A stretch of 62,481 bases of DNA, taken from NCBI GenBank assembly GCA_934394815.1, contig CAKRRD010000009.1:1-62481 (forward strand), given 5' to 3'. Positions 25,169 to 34,858 of this stretch are shown here, piece by piece (the stretch's first letter is position 1; each line of letters opens with the position of its first letter). Below the pieces are notes generated by a model. The model did not search any database and was not told where the DNA came from. It was given only the letters and a program-made list of their open reading frames with translations. The position numbers and the translations under genes were made by a program. This stretch comes from an uncultured Acetatifactor sp. (GTDB taxonomy: Bacteria; Bacillota; Clostridia; Lachnospirales; Lachnospiraceae).

Positions 25169-26515
25169 ATGACGGAAGAGAAAAAAATGTTATTTTCACA
25201 GGATGCTCTGAAAAAACTGCTGTGGCCGCTGATCATAGAACAATTTCTGGCAGTGGCCATGGGAATGGCGGACACCGTGATGGTGGCCAGCTGTGGAGAA
25301 GCCGCGGTATCCGGTATTTCCCTGGTGGACAGTATCTGTGTCCTGTTGATCGGATTGTTTACGGCCATGGCCAGCGGCGGTGCGGTGGTGGCGGCACAGT
25401 ACATGGGACGCGGAGACAGGGAAATGGTAGGCCGGGCCTCCAATCAGCTGTTTCTGGCGGTTGGTGGTGTGGCCCTTCTGTTTATGGCGGTTTCCCTGAT
25501 TTTTAACCGGGGACTGTTAAATCTCCTCTACGGAAATGTGGAAGCGGATGTCATGCAGGCGGCCAGAATTTATTTCTATATCGTAGCGGTGTCCTTCCCG
25601 TTCCTCGGAATCTATAACGGCGGTGCAGCGCTGTTCCGTGCAGTGGGAGATTCCAAGGTGTCCATGAAGGTGTCACTGGTGGCGAATCTGATGAACATTG
25701 CGGGGAATGCGGTCCTGATCTACGGAGCAAAGATCGGTGTAGCCGGTGCGGCACTGTCCACATTGTTTTCCCGAATCCTGTCGGCAGTGATGATCGTGGT
25801 ACTGCTGACGCGGAGTGACAGGATCTCCATGAGTAAAAGCTGGCGGGTGGATAAGAATATTCTGGGGAAGATACTGTACATCGGTATCCCCAACGGACTG
25901 GAGAACAGTATTTTCCAGATCGGCAAGCTGCTGACCACCAGCCTGATTGCGACCTTCGGCATGGTGGCCATTACCGCCAATGCCGTGACCTACAGTATCG
26001 CCAATTTCCAGCAGATTCCCTCCAGTGCCATCGGCGTGGCCATGATCACGGTGATCGGGCAGTGCATCGGCGCGGGAGAGACAGAGCAGGCTCATTATTA
26101 TCTGAAAAAGATGTTGAAACTGGCATATCTGTGTATGATCGTGCTGGGAATTCCCATTATCCTGTTTTCCAGGCCGCTGTGCAGTATCTATCATTTGAGT
26201 GAGGCTACCACGGATATGACGGTGATTCTGCTAATATACAACTGTGTCTGCTGTATGTTGGTGCATCCGTTGTCCTTTGCCCAGTCCAATGCGCTTCGCG
26301 CCGCGGGAGACGTGAAGTTCACCATGATCGTAGCCATCGGATCCATGTGGATCTGCCGTGTGGGTATGGCTTATATTCTGGGACAGGCGGCAGGACTTGG
26401 TGTCATTGGTGTCTGGATTGCCATGACCATGGACTGGACCGTGCGGGCGTTTCTGTTCACCCACCGGGTACGGACGGGAAAATGGCTGCAATATAAGGAT
26501 CGTCTTGTGAAGTAA
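25169..26515 (+). CDS. MATE-family multidrug exporter
   Basis: A 448-residue membrane protein with about 12 helices of the multidrug and toxin extrusion (DinF/NorM) family. LLWPLIIEQFLAVAMGMADTVMV and GGAALFRAVGDSKVSMKV in the first half, with a related arrangement in the second, fit the two-fold MATE repeat. It couples drug or metabolite export to Na+ or H+. Substrate unknown. It lies 88 bp after the GH43 gene and ends at a terminator; shared transcription is possible but not needed for function. Confidence 0.9.
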   Translation: MTEEKKMLFSQDALKKLLWPLIIEQFLAVAMGMADTVMVASCGEAAVSGISLVDSICVLLIGLFTAMASGGAVVAAQYMGRGDREMVGRASNQLFLAVGGVALLFMAVSLIFNRGLLNLLYGNVEADVMQAARIYFYIVAVSFPFLGIYNGGAALFRAVGDSKVSMKVSLVANLMNIAGNAVLIYGAKIGVAGAALSTLFSRILSAVMIVVLLTRSDRISMSKSWRVDKNILGKILYIGIPNGLENSIFQIGKLLTTSLIATFGMVAITANAVTYSIANFQQIPSSAIGVAMITVIGQCIGAGETEQAHYYLKKMLKLAYLCMIVLGIPIILFSRPLCSIYHLSEATTDMTVILLIYNCVCCMLVHPLSFAQSNALRAAGDVKFTMIVAIGSMWICRVGMAYILGQAAGLGVIGVWIAMTMDWTVRAFLFTHRVRTGKWLQYKDRLVK

Positions 26516-26546
26516 GGCGCGATAATGCGTTCTAAGGAGAAATTTC

Positions 26547-26583
26547 AGCGCAGCGGGCAAAAATGTCTGCTGCGCTAAAGTTT
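26547..26583 (+). terminator. Terminator after the MATE gene
   Basis: AGCGCAGC (26547-26554) pairs with GCTGCGCT (26569-26576), followed by AAAGTTTT. The T-run is short. Confidence 0.7.
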
Positions 26584-26587
26584 TACA

Positions 26588-26616
26588 TTGACAGATTATA
26601 CAATGTGTTTTAGCAT
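26588..26616 (+). promoter_or_regulatory. Promoter of the metY leader transcript
   Basis: TTGACA (26588-26593), a 17-bp spacer and TAGCAT (26611-26616). Transcription would begin near 26623, just before the folded leader. Confidence 0.65.
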
Positions 26617-26630
26617 ATTTTTATAAGAAT

Positions 26631-26759
26631 GTAACAGCTGAGTCCGCATTATCTGCAAAGCTGCGTTGACGCGCGCATGCCGCTTTGAAACGGCCTATGC
26701 CCATAAATCGGCGTCCGGTGACCGGTATTCCGACCGAGACGGTTCCGGAAGGCTGTTAC
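26631..26759 (+). ncRNA. Structured 5' leader of metY, riboswitch-like
   Basis: An 8-bp closing stem joins GTAACAGC (26631-26638) to GCTGTTAC (26752-26759). Inside are GCCG/CGGC (26679-26682 with 26691-26694, flanked by CAT/ATG), CCGG-TGA-CCGG (26715-26725), and a strong stem TTCCGACCG / CGGT..CGGAA (26728-26750, loop AGA). It matches none of the SAM-I, T-box or cobalamin consensus sequences I know. It sits between a good promoter and a sulphur amino-acid gene, a typical riboswitch location. Confidence 0.5.
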
Positions 26760-26803
26760 GTGATAATACACAGCACGGAAAAAGTGCAGAAATGAGGCAG
26801 AAC

Positions 26804-28108
26804 ATGAGTAAAAAGCCCTATGCAGAGCGTAATTTGAAATTTGAGACATTACAGTTACACGTGGGACAGGAGCAGCCCGATCCCGTGACCGGTGCCAGAG
26901 CCGTTCCTATTTATCAGACATCTTCTTATGTATTCCGCAATTGCGACCATGCGGCAGCACGCTTTGGACTGGAAGATCCCGGTGAGATCTACGGTCGTCT
27001 GGGCAATCCTACCCAGGGTGTCTTCGAGCAGCGTATTGCAGCCTTAGAGGGCGGTACCGCAGCTCTGGCAGTAGCCAGCGGAGCGGCAGCCATCTGCTAT
27101 ACGATCCAGAACCTGGCAAAACAGGGAGATCACATTGTTTCTGCAAATAATATTTACGGCGGAACCTACAATCTGCTGGCGCATACCCTGGTGGACTACG
27201 GTGTGACCACCACTTTCGTGGCGCCTTCCGATTATGACAAGATCGAAGCAAGTTTTCAGGAGAACACCAAGGCACTCTACATCGAGACACTGGGCAATCC
27301 CAATTCCGATGTGGTAGATATCGAGCGTCTGGCACAGATCGCCCATGCGCACAAGGTTCCTCTGGTAGTGGACAATACTTTTGCTACTCCTTATCTGGTA
27401 CGTCCTTTTGAGTACGGCGCGGATATCGTGGTACATTCCGCTACGAAATTCATTGGCGGACACGGCACCAGCTTAGGCGGTGTGATCGTAGAGAATGGTA
27501 AATTTGACTGGGAGGGCAGCGGTAGGTTCCCTCATCTTTGCACTCCGAACCCCAGCTATCATGGCGTAACCTTCACCAAGGCAGCGCCGGGTGCGGCTTT
27601 TGTGACCGCAATCCGTGCAATGCTCCTTCGCGATATGGGTGGATGTATCTCTCCCGTCCATGCATTTATTTTCTTGCAGGGACTGGAGACACTGTCTCTT
27701 CGTGTGGAGCGTCATGTGGAAAATGCTCTGAAGGTAGTGCAGTATCTGAACAATCATCCGCAGGTAGAGCGGGTACATCATCCTTCCGTATCCACCGATC
27801 CGGAGCAGCAGGCACTGTATAAGAAGTACTTCCCCAACGGCGGCGGTTCCATCTTCACCTTCGAGATCAAGGGTGGCAAGGAGACAGCCAAGAAATTCTG
27901 TGACAATCTGGAACTGTTCTCCCTGCTGGCAAACGTGGCAGATGTGAAGTCTCTGGTCATCCATCCGGCTTCCACCACCCATGCACAGCTGTCTGAGGAA
28001 GAACTGAATGAGCAGGGTATTTACAGCAATACCATTCGTCTGTCCATCGGTACAGAGAATATCGACGACATCATTGAAGATCTGGAAGGCGGTTTTCAGT
28101 CTGTATAA
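26804..28108 (+). CDS. metY: O-acetylhomoserine aminocarboxypropyltransferase
   Basis: A 434-residue PLP enzyme of the Cys/Met metabolism family that makes homocysteine (or methionine from methanethiol) from O-acetylhomoserine. It shows LQLHVGQEQPDP near the N-terminus, YGRLGNPTQGVFEQRIAALE, and HSATKFIGGHGTSLGG with the PLP lysine. ATG 26804 is where family homology begins; the open frame extends 46 codons further upstream through the leader but that part has no family resemblance. Preceded by a structured leader of about 180 nt. The PLP-dependent cytosolic role is well established. Confidence 0.93.
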   Translation: MSKKPYAERNLKFETLQLHVGQEQPDPVTGARAVPIYQTSSYVFRNCDHAAARFGLEDPGEIYGRLGNPTQGVFEQRIAALEGGTAALAVASGAAAICYTIQNLAKQGDHIVSANNIYGGTYNLLAHTLVDYGVTTTFVAPSDYDKIEASFQENTKALYIETLGNPNSDVVDIERLAQIAHAHKVPLVVDNTFATPYLVRPFEYGADIVVHSATKFIGGHGTSLGGVIVENGKFDWEGSGRFPHLCTPNPSYHGVTFTKAAPGAAFVTAIRAMLLRDMGGCISPVHAFIFLQGLETLSLRVERHVENALKVVQYLNNHPQVERVHHPSVSTDPEQQALYKKYFPNGGGSIFTFEIKGGKETAKKFCDNLELFSLLANVADVKSLVIHPASTTHAQLSEEELNEQGIYSNTIRLSIGTENIDDIIEDLEGGFQSV

Positions 28109-28149
28109 CAGGTAGCAATGAGAACTTTATATCAATAAAAAAACAAAAC

Positions 28150-28210
28150 TTGACAAATACCCTGTGGGGGTATATCTTGTAGAAGAAAGCAAGATACCCC
28201 TGCAGGGTAT
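28150..28210 (+). promoter_or_regulatory. Copper-operon promoter with two perfect CsoR-type operators
   Basis: TTGACA (28150-28155) with TATCTT (28173-28178) 17 bp on. ATACCC-N5-GGGTAT occurs exactly at 28157-28173, filling the spacer, and again at 28194-28210, 37 bp downstream. This matches the GC-rich dyad bound by CsoR repressors, so copper release from CsoR should open the promoter. Confidence 0.88.
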
Positions 28211-28266
28211 TTTGCGTATAACTGTAAGGAGGAAGTCGACAGCTTTAGCATAGGAGCATAGAAAAT

Positions 28267-28614
28267 ATGGCAGAACAGATGGAAGGAAAAACAGAAGGAA
28301 TAACAGAAGGGAAGGGCATGGAATGCTGCCATTGTCACCAGAAGGCAACTCCCCGATCCGAAAAAGAAAGAAAACAATTACAGAATCGTTTGAGCCGCAT
28401 GGCCGGGCAGTTAAACGGCATCAGCCGGATGCTGGAAGAGAACCGTTACTGCGGAGACATTCTGACGCAGGTAGCTGCCGTGGAGAGTGCCTTGCAGGCC
28501 TTCGGCTATGCGATCCTGAAGGAGCATATGGAGACCTGTGTGGTGGAAGAGATCCGGAAGGGGAATACTGCTGTAGTAGATGAAGCAGTGGATCTGGTAA
28601 AAAAATTGAAATAA
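28267..28614 (+). CDS. csoR: Copper-sensing repressor CsoR
   Basis: A 115-residue all-helical repressor of the CsoR/RcnR family. The Cu(I) ligands are visible as Cys in NRYCGDIL and His and Cys in KEHMETCVVEE. The LSRMAGQLNGISRMLEE helix is the DNA-contacting region. The N-terminal tail (about 25 residues with MECCHCHQK) is longer than usual; a second possible start lies at 28318. It is first in the operon with copA and is preceded by two cognate-looking operators. Confidence 0.93.
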   Translation: MAEQMEGKTEGITEGKGMECCHCHQKATPRSEKERKQLQNRLSRMAGQLNGISRMLEENRYCGDILTQVAAVESALQAFGYAILKEHMETCVVEEIRKGNTAVVDEAVDLVKKLK

Positions 28615-28710
28615 GTAGAGGTATGACTGCAGAGAAAACTGTAAATTCGTGCTGTAAGGCACTAAAAATAACAGAAACTTTGCAGGTTTTGGAAAGGCAA
28701 GGTTATTTTC

Positions 28711-31602
28711 ATGAAGGAAAGATATCATGTTACGGGAATGTCCTGTTCCGCATGCTCTTCCCATGTGGAAAAGGCAGTGAACAGGCTGGAAGATGTGGAA
28801 GAAGCATCCGTGAATCTGCTGACGGAGACCATGGACGTGACCTATGACGAGACGAAGATCTCTTCGACAGAGATCATCGATGCGGTGGTGAAGGCCGGAT
28901 ACGGAGCTTCGGTAATGACCGGGGGCGGCGCAGACGGCCGGAACGCTTCCGGAAATGCGGGCGGTGCAGGCAGATCCGGTGCCGGCAGCAGACAGGAGCT
29001 GCAGCAGAAGCTGGATGCGGACGCAAGAGCCATGAAATGGCGTCTGGGAATCTCCATCGGATTCCTGATCCCGCTAATGTATGTGTCCATGCACCACATG
29101 CTCAAAGAATGGTTCGGAATTCCGGTTCCGGCATTTATCGTGAATACCATGCACGGCAATGCCAATGCCATGAATTTTGCATTGACACAGTTTTTACTGC
29201 TGTTGCCGATTCTGTATGTGAACCGGAAGTTTTTCGCTGTAGGATTCAAAATGCTGGCACACCGCAGTCCGAATATGGACAGCCTGATCGCCCTGGGATC
29301 CGGCGCGGCACTTGTGTACGGCATTTTCGCCATGTACCGGATCAGTTATGGTCTGGGCTACGGCGATATGGCAGTGGTGGAGCATTATGCCCACGACCTG
29401 TATTTTGAATCCTCCGGTACCATCCTGACCCTGATCACCGTCGGAAAATATCTGGAAAGCCGTTCCAAGGGCAAAACCAGCGAAGCTATCACCAAGCTGA
29501 TGAATCTGGCACCCAAGGTGGCAATCCTGGTAACTGAGGACGGACAGGAGAAGGAAGTACCTACGGAAAGTCTGCAAAAGGGTGATATATTTCTGGTAAA
29601 GCCCGGAAGTCTGGTGCCGGTGGACGGTATTGTGATCGAGGGTAACTCCAGTGTGGACGAAGCAGCCATCACCGGTGAGAGCGTTCCGGCGGAGAAGCAG
29701 GCAGGGGATCATGTGGTCTCTGCCACCGTGAACAAGGCGGGCTTCTTAAAATGTCGTGCGGACCGTGTCGGCGAGGATACGACGCTGGCACAGATCATCC
29801 GTCTGGTGGAAGAAGCCAGCGCCAGTAAGGCTCCCATTGCACAGCTGGCGGATAAGGTGGCGGGGGTCTTCGTGCCTGCCGTTATGACTATTTCCCTGAT
29901 CACCCTGATCGTATGGCTTATCAGTGGTGCAACCCCGGAATTTGCCATTTCCACAGCCATTGCCGTACTGGTAATTTCCTGTCCCTGTGCCCTGGGACTG
30001 GCAACACCCGTGGCCATCATGGTGGGAACCGGTGTGGGTGCCGGTAACGGCATCCTGATCAAGACCGGCGATGCATTGCAGCAGGCCAGGGAGATTGATA
30101 CTGTGGTGCTGGACAAGACCGGAACCATCACAAGTGGTAAGCTGAAAGTAGAAGAAGCAGGCAGTTATCAGAGCGACTTTTCTGTGGATGCCATGATGCA
30201 GATCACAGCGGCGCTGGAGAAAAAGAGTGAACATCCTCTCGCAGAAGCAGTAGTGGAATACGCGGATCACAACGGCCTGACGATTCCGGAGATCGTGGAT
30301 TTCAAGGCAACTTTCGGCCGTGGTGTGGAAGGTACGCTGGCAGCAGATTTTTATGCTGCGGAAGCTGCAAAAAATGACGGCCCCACGGCAGTATTCTATG
30401 CCGGAAAACGGAAGGATGCTACAGAAGTGTCTGGCAAGGGAACGCAACAGGACCCGGCGGGCGGAAATACCGTATCGGGTGTCGGCAGCGTGATAATTCC
30501 CGCAGGCACGAAATTCTATGTAGGTAATATTGCATTTTTACAGGAGAATCATATTTCTCTGCCGCAGGAAGCCGCAGAGGGCCTGAACCGGATGGCAGAC
30601 GAAGGTATGACACCGCTTCTGGTGGCCATGGAAGCAAGCTTCCAGGAAGGAAAATTCCTGGGAGTCGTCGGTGTAGCGGATACCGTGAAAGCCACTTCCC
30701 ATGAAGCTATCCACGCATGGGAGAAAATGGGTGTCAGGGTCATTATGCTGACCGGAGACAACCGCCGTACTGCGGAAGCGGTGCGGCAGAAGCTGGGTAT
30801 CTCCGAAGTCGTGGCAGAGGTACTGCCCCAGGATAAGGAGAAGAAAGTCAGTGAACTAAAAGCACAGGGACACAAAGTTGCCATGATCGGCGACGGTATC
30901 AACGATGCTCCTGCACTGGCTGCCGCAGATGTAGGTATGGCCATCGGCGCAGGCACCGACGTAGCCATGGAGAGTGCAGATATCATCCTGATGAAAAACG
31001 ATCTGCGGGACGCTGTGACGGCCATGAGACTGAGCCGTGCTGTAATCCGCAATATCAAGGAGAATTTGTTCTGGGCCTTCTTCTATAACTGCATCGGCAT
31101 CCCTCTGGCTGCCGGTGTGCTGTACCCGGCTTTTGGAATCCGTCTGAATCCCATGTTCGGCGCGGCGGCCATGAGCTTAAGCAGTATCTTTGTCGTGGGA
31201 AATGCCCTGCGGCTGAGAGGCTTTAAGAGTGGATTCACCCCACTGAAAAAGGAAACACCGGAAGCAGCCCGGACGGAAAAAAAGACAACGCAGGCAGCTG
31301 CGGAGGAAGAACAGTGTATACTGAAAGCCCCCGCAGAGCAAAATAACAGACAAGATGCAAAGCAGGAGAAAGAGAGGACAAACACAATGACAAAAGTAAT
31401 CAGTATCGAAGGAATGATGTGCGGCCACTGCACCGGAACCGTACAGAAGGCACTGGAGGCAGTAGAAGGCGTGAAAGCTGTAACCATGAGCCTGGAGCAG
31501 AAGAACGCTGCCGTGGAACTGGCTTCTGACGTGGCAGATGAGGTACTGACCAAGGCTGTGACCGACGCCGGTTATGAGGTGAAGGGAATTACCACAAAAT
31601 AA
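28711..31602 (+). CDS. copA: Copper-exporting P1B-type ATPase with a fused C-terminal CopZ-like domain
   Basis: A 963-residue Cu(I) exporter. An N-terminal HMA domain has GMSCSACSSHVEKAV (Cys12, Cys15). The membrane core has the CPC ion motif (424-426), DKTGTIT with the phosphorylated Asp468, SEHPLAEAV, and MIGDGINDAPALAAADVG. The nucleotide-binding domain has an extra segment of about 50 residues near 555-600. A second HMA domain (GMMCGHC, Cys904 and Cys907) is attached at the C-terminus through a Lys/Glu/Gln-rich linker, an unusual place. It is co-transcribed with csoR and detoxifies copper. Confidence 0.94.
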   Translation: MKERYHVTGMSCSACSSHVEKAVNRLEDVEEASVNLLTETMDVTYDETKISSTEIIDAVVKAGYGASVMTGGGADGRNASGNAGGAGRSGAGSRQELQQKLDADARAMKWRLGISIGFLIPLMYVSMHHMLKEWFGIPVPAFIVNTMHGNANAMNFALTQFLLLLPILYVNRKFFAVGFKMLAHRSPNMDSLIALGSGAALVYGIFAMYRISYGLGYGDMAVVEHYAHDLYFESSGTILTLITVGKYLESRSKGKTSEAITKLMNLAPKVAILVTEDGQEKEVPTESLQKGDIFLVKPGSLVPVDGIVIEGNSSVDEAAITGESVPAEKQAGDHVVSATVNKAGFLKCRADRVGEDTTLAQIIRLVEEASASKAPIAQLADKVAGVFVPAVMTISLITLIVWLISGATPEFAISTAIAVLVISCPCALGLATPVAIMVGTGVGAGNGILIKTGDALQQAREIDTVVLDKTGTITSGKLKVEEAGSYQSDFSVDAMMQITAALEKKSEHPLAEAVVEYADHNGLTIPEIVDFKATFGRGVEGTLAADFYAAEAAKNDGPTAVFYAGKRKDATEVSGKGTQQDPAGGNTVSGVGSVIIPAGTKFYVGNIAFLQENHISLPQEAAEGLNRMADEGMTPLLVAMEASFQEGKFLGVVGVADTVKATSHEAIHAWEKMGVRVIMLTGDNRRTAEAVRQKLGISEVVAEVLPQDKEKKVSELKAQGHKVAMIGDGINDAPALAAADVGMAIGAGTDVAMESADIILMKNDLRDAVTAMRLSRAVIRNIKENLFWAFFYNCIGIPLAAGVLYPAFGIRLNPMFGAAAMSLSSIFVVGNALRLRGFKSGFTPLKKETPEAARTEKKTTQAAAEEEQCILKAPAEQNNRQDAKQEKERTNTMTKVISIEGMMCGHCTGTVQKALEAVEGVKAVTMSLEQKNAAVELASDVADEVLTKAVTDAGYEVKGITTK
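31387..31602 (+). other. Possible internal translation start giving a free CopZ-like chaperone
   Basis: Inside copA, in frame, ATG 31387 is preceded by GAGAGGA (31372-31378) at a good distance. It would yield a 71-residue complete HMA domain with GMMCGHC, the size of CopZ. The linker before it has the look of a former intergenic region. The cell might make both the fusion and a free copper chaperone from one gene. Inference only. Confidence 0.45.
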
Positions 31603-31633
31603 CTTTTTCCAAGAAAGTAAAAAACTCGCGTGA

Positions 31634-31674
31634 GATACCGCCGGAATCGTCAGCATAGACATTCCGGCGGTATC
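31634..31674. other. 14-bp perfect hairpin after copA
   Basis: GATACCGCCGGAAT (31634-31647) and ATTCCGGCGGTATC (31661-31674) pair perfectly. No T-run follows on either strand. It may act as a Rho-linked or RNA-stabilising stem. The rest of 31603-31981 holds the clpB promoter and leader. Confidence 0.7.
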
Positions 31675-31793
31675 TGCAGAAGCAGGCAGTCAGATTCCGG
31701 CCTCGGCAGTCCAATGTCTGGCGTTCAAATTAAGTGGATAAATGCGGATCAGGTATTTTCGAAAGATTCTATATAAAGTTTATAATTTCTTAA

Positions 31794-31821
31794 TTGATTT
31801 TCTTCCACTATGTGTTATATT
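31794..31821 (+). promoter_or_regulatory. clpB promoter region
   Basis: TTGATT (31794-31799), a 16-bp spacer and TATATT (31816-31821). The leader carries the dyad TGAATGC-AG-GCATTCA (31892-31907). Neither a CIRCE element nor a CtsR heptad repeat is seen, so the heat-shock control is unclear. Confidence 0.5.
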
Positions 31822-31981
31822 AACTATAGAACAGATGAGACAGAAAGCCTGTGAGTCTGTTCCGCTGATTAAAATTGTCAAAGCTTTTTATGAATGCAGG
31901 CATTCAACAAGGCTCAGGCAATATTTATTGGCTCTGAATAATTGTAAAAGTGCATAACCTTATGTGAGGAGGCGAACGATT

Positions 31982-34582
31982 ATGAATATTGATAAATTTA
32001 CACAGAAGTCCATAGAGGCCGTCAATGGCTGTGAAAAGCTCGCCATGGAATATGGCAATCAGGAGATTGAGCAGGAGCATCTGCTGTACAGTCTGCTGAC
32101 GCTGGATGACAGTCTGATCTTAAAGCTTGTGGAGAAGATGGAGATCCAGAAGGATCATTTTGTAAACCGTGCCAAACAGGCGCTGGAGAAGAGAGTAAAG
32201 GTGCAGGGCGGTCAGCCCTATGTCGGTCAGTATCTGAACAAGGTACTGGTCAGCGCATCGGATGAAGCGAAGCAGATGGGAGACGAATATGTCTCCGTAG
32301 AGCATCTGTTCCTTGCCATGATCAAGAATCCCAACAAGGAGATCGCCGAGATCTGGAAAGAATATGGAATTACCAGAGAGCGTTTCCTGCAGGCGTTGTC
32401 TACCGTAAGAGGTAACCAGAGAGTCACCAGTGACAATCCGGAAGCAACCTACGATACATTGGAAAAGTACGGCCAGGATTTGGTGGAGAAGGCCAGAAAT
32501 CAGAAGCTGGATCCCGTCATCGGACGAGACAGCGAGATTCGTAATGTAGTGCGTATCCTGTCCCGTAAGACGAAGAACAACCCCGTATTGATCGGTGAAC
32601 CCGGTGTCGGTAAGACCGCCGTGGTGGAAGGTCTGGCACAGCGTATTGTCAAAGGTGATGTCCCGCAGGGGTTGAAGGATAAGAAGATATTTGCGCTGGA
32701 TATGGGCGCACTGGTAGCCGGTGCCAAATACAGAGGAGAATTCGAGGAACGTCTGAAAGCTGTACTGGATGATGTGAAGAACAGCGACGGACAGATCATT
32801 CTGTTCATCGATGAACTGCATACCATTGTGGGTGCCGGTAAGACCGACGGTGCTCTGGATGCGGGCAATATGTTGAAACCCATGCTGGCCCGTGGCGAAC
32901 TCCATTGTATCGGTGCCACCACACTGGATGAATACAGACAGTATATTGAGAAAGATGCCGCTCTGGAACGTCGTTTCCAGCCGGTTATGGTTGAAGAACC
33001 CACCGTGGAGGACACAATCTCCATCCTGCGTGGACTGAAAGATCGTTATGAAGTATATCATGGTGTTAAGATCATGGACAATGCGCTGGTAAGTGCAGCC
33101 GTACTTTCCAACCGTTATATCACCGACCGATTCCTGCCGGATAAGGCCATCGATCTGGTGGATGAAGCCTGTGCCCTGATCAAGACCGAGATGGACAGTA
33201 TGCCTACGGAACTGGATGAGCTGCAGCGTAAAGTGACACAGCTGGAGATTGAGGAGACCGCTTTGAAAAAAGAGGATGACCGGATCAGCAAGGAACGGTT
33301 GGCAGATCTGCAGAAGGAACTGGCAGAATTAAAGGATCAGTTCAATACCAGAAAGGCTCAGTGGGATAACGAGAAGGCATCCGTGGATAAACTTTCCAAG
33401 CTGCGGGAAGAGAGAGACCGCATGAACAATGAGATTCAGATTGCAGAACGGGAAGGTGACTATGAAAAGGCCGGCAGATTAAAATACAGCGAACTGCCTG
33501 CATTGGAAAAACAGCTGGCACAGGAAGAAAATAAGGTGGGAGAATCCAATCTGTCTCTGGTACATGAAAAAGTATCGGAGGAAGAGATTGCAAGGATTAT
33601 TTCCCGCTGGACCGGCATCCCGGTAGCCAAACTGACTGAGAGTGAGCGGAACAAGACCCTCCATCTGGACGAAGAACTGCACAAACGTGTGGTAGGTCAG
33701 GACGAGGGCGTGACCAAGGTTACCGAAGCAATCATCCGTTCCAAAGCCGGAATCAAGGATCCCAGCAAGCCCATCGGTTCCTTCCTGTTCTTGGGACCTA
33801 CCGGTGTCGGTAAGACGGAACTGGCCAAGAGTCTGGCGGCGGCACTGTTTGACGACGAGAACAACATGGTGCGTATCGATATGAGTGAGTATATGGAGAA
33901 GTATTCTGTCTCCCGTCTGATCGGAGCGCCTCCCGGATATGTAGGATACGAGGAGGGTGGCCAGCTGACCGAAGCTGTCCGGAGAAAACCTTACAGCGTG
34001 GTACTGTTCGATGAGATCGAAAAGGCACATCCCGATGTATTTAATGTACTGTTACAGGTACTGGATGACGGGCGTATCACCGATTCCCAGGGGCGTACCG
34101 TGGACTTCAAGAATACCATCCTGATCATGACCTCCAATATCGGCGCAAGCTATCTGCTGGAGGGTATCAACGAAGACGGCACCATCAAGCCGGAGGCAGA
34201 GGCAGCAGTCATGAATGATTTGCGGGCACATTTCCGTCCGGAGTTTCTGAACCGTCTGGATGAGACGATCCTGTTCAAGCCTCTGACCAAGGATAATATC
34301 GGCGGTATCATTCATCTGATCATTGCCGATCTGAACAAGCGTCTGGAGGATAAACAGCTGACAATCCGTCTGTCGGACGAGGCTATGCAGTACATTGTAG
34401 ACAATGCTTATGATCCGGTCTACGGTGCACGACCTCTGAAGCGTTATATCCAGAAGTATGTGGAAACACTGGCTGCCAAGATGATCCTGGCAGACCAGGT
34501 GGAAGAGGGCGATACCATTGTCATTACCGTGGAGGGAGACATCCTGGCCGCCAAATGTGAAAAAGGATCGAAAAATCAATAA
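31982..34582 (+). CDS. clpB: ATP-dependent disaggregase ClpB
   Basis: An 866-residue Hsp100 chaperone that extracts proteins from aggregates together with DnaK. In order: Clp N-domain (two repeats, to about 145), AAA1 with [10 protein letters not shown] and [11 protein letters not shown], the coiled-coil M-domain (about 405-530, rich in E, K and L), AAA2 with [12 protein letters not shown] and [14 protein letters not shown], and the C-terminal small domain. The M-domain separates it from ClpC. ATG 31982 follows GTGAGGAGG; an earlier ATG at 31964 lies on the ribosome site and is rejected. Confidence 0.97.
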   Translation: MNIDKFTQKSIEAVNGCEKLAMEYGNQEIEQEHLLYSLLTLDDSLILKLVEKMEIQKDHFVNRAKQALEKRVKVQGGQPYVGQYLNKVLVSASDEAKQMGDEYVSVEHLFLAMIKNPNKEIAEIWKEYGITRERFLQALSTVRGNQRVTSDNPEATYDTLEKYGQDLVEKARNQKLDPVIGRDSEIRNVVRILSRKTKNNPVLIGEPGVGKTAVVEGLAQRIVKGDVPQGLKDKKIFALDMGALVAGAKYRGEFEERLKAVLDDVKNSDGQIILFIDELHTIVGAGKTDGALDAGNMLKPMLARGELHCIGATTLDEYRQYIEKDAALERRFQPVMVEEPTVEDTISILRGLKDRYEVYHGVKIMDNALVSAAVLSNRYITDRFLPDKAIDLVDEACALIKTEMDSMPTELDELQRKVTQLEIEETALKKEDDRISKERLADLQKELAELKDQFNTRKAQWDNEKASVDKLSKLREERDRMNNEIQIAEREGDYEKAGRLKYSELPALEKQLAQEENKVGESNLSLVHEKVSEEEIARIISRWTGIPVAKLTESERNKTLHLDEELHKRVVGQDEGVTKVTEAIIRSKAGIKDPSKPIGSFLFLGPTGVGKTELAKSLAAALFDDENNMVRIDMSEYMEKYSVSRLIGAPPGYVGYEEGGQLTEAVRRKPYSVVLFDEIEKAHPDVFNVLLQVLDDGRITDSQGRTVDFKNTILIMTSNIGASYLLEGINEDGTIKPEAEAAVMNDLRAHFRPEFLNRLDETILFKPLTKDNIGGIIHLIIADLNKRLEDKQLTIRLSDEAMQYIVDNAYDPVYGARPLKRYIQKYVETLAAKMILADQVEEGDTIVITVEGDILAAKCEKGSKNQ

Positions 34583-34599
34583 TCCGTAAAATAAAACAG

Positions 34600-34637
34600 G
34601 GAGCAAAGATGAGGATACTTGTCATTTTTGCTCCTTT
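34600..34637 (+). terminator. Terminator after clpB
   Basis: GGAGCAAA (from 34600) pairs with TTTGCTCC (34627-34634), followed by TTTCGTTT. Confidence 0.75.
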
Positions 34638-34683
34638 CGTTTACAATAGAATTCTGTCAAAAACAGGAAAAGAGGAAAATGCT

Positions 34684-34857
34684 ATGATACCACAGGATCC
34701 CGTAATGTTATTAAGCTTTGTAAATCTGAAACTCCGCGATTTCTACGGAAGTCTGGAACAGCTCTGCGATGATCTGGATGTGAATAAACAGGAGATCACG
34801 GAGAAGCTGGCAGCCATTGATTATCATTACGATGAAGAGAGGAATCAGTTTGTATAA
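34684..34857 (+). CDS. DUF4250 small protein
   Basis: A 57-residue protein typical of Clostridia (MIPQDPVMLLSFVNLKLRD, then SLEQLCDDLDVNKQEITEKL). The middle looks like a small helix-turn-helix. GAGGAAA precedes the start. Function is unknown. The next gene starts 2 nt after its stop, so the two are probably translated together. Confidence 0.85.
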   Translation: MIPQDPVMLLSFVNLKLRDFYGSLEQLCDDLDVNKQEITEKLAAIDYHYDEERNQFV

Positions 34858-34858
34858 T

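Noticed and set aside
26631..26803. SAM-I or T-box riboswitch before metY
   Set aside because: Neither the SAM-I core nor the T-box TGGNACCGCG motif is present; kept only as an unclassified structured leader.
26666..26803. N-terminal extension of MetY by 46 codons
   Set aside because: The extra residues have no family resemblance and coincide with the folded leader; homology begins at ATG 26804.
31603..31981. CIRCE or CtsR operator before clpB
   Set aside because: Neither the TTAGCACTC dyad nor the CtsR heptad repeat is present; only an unrelated TGAATGC dyad is seen.
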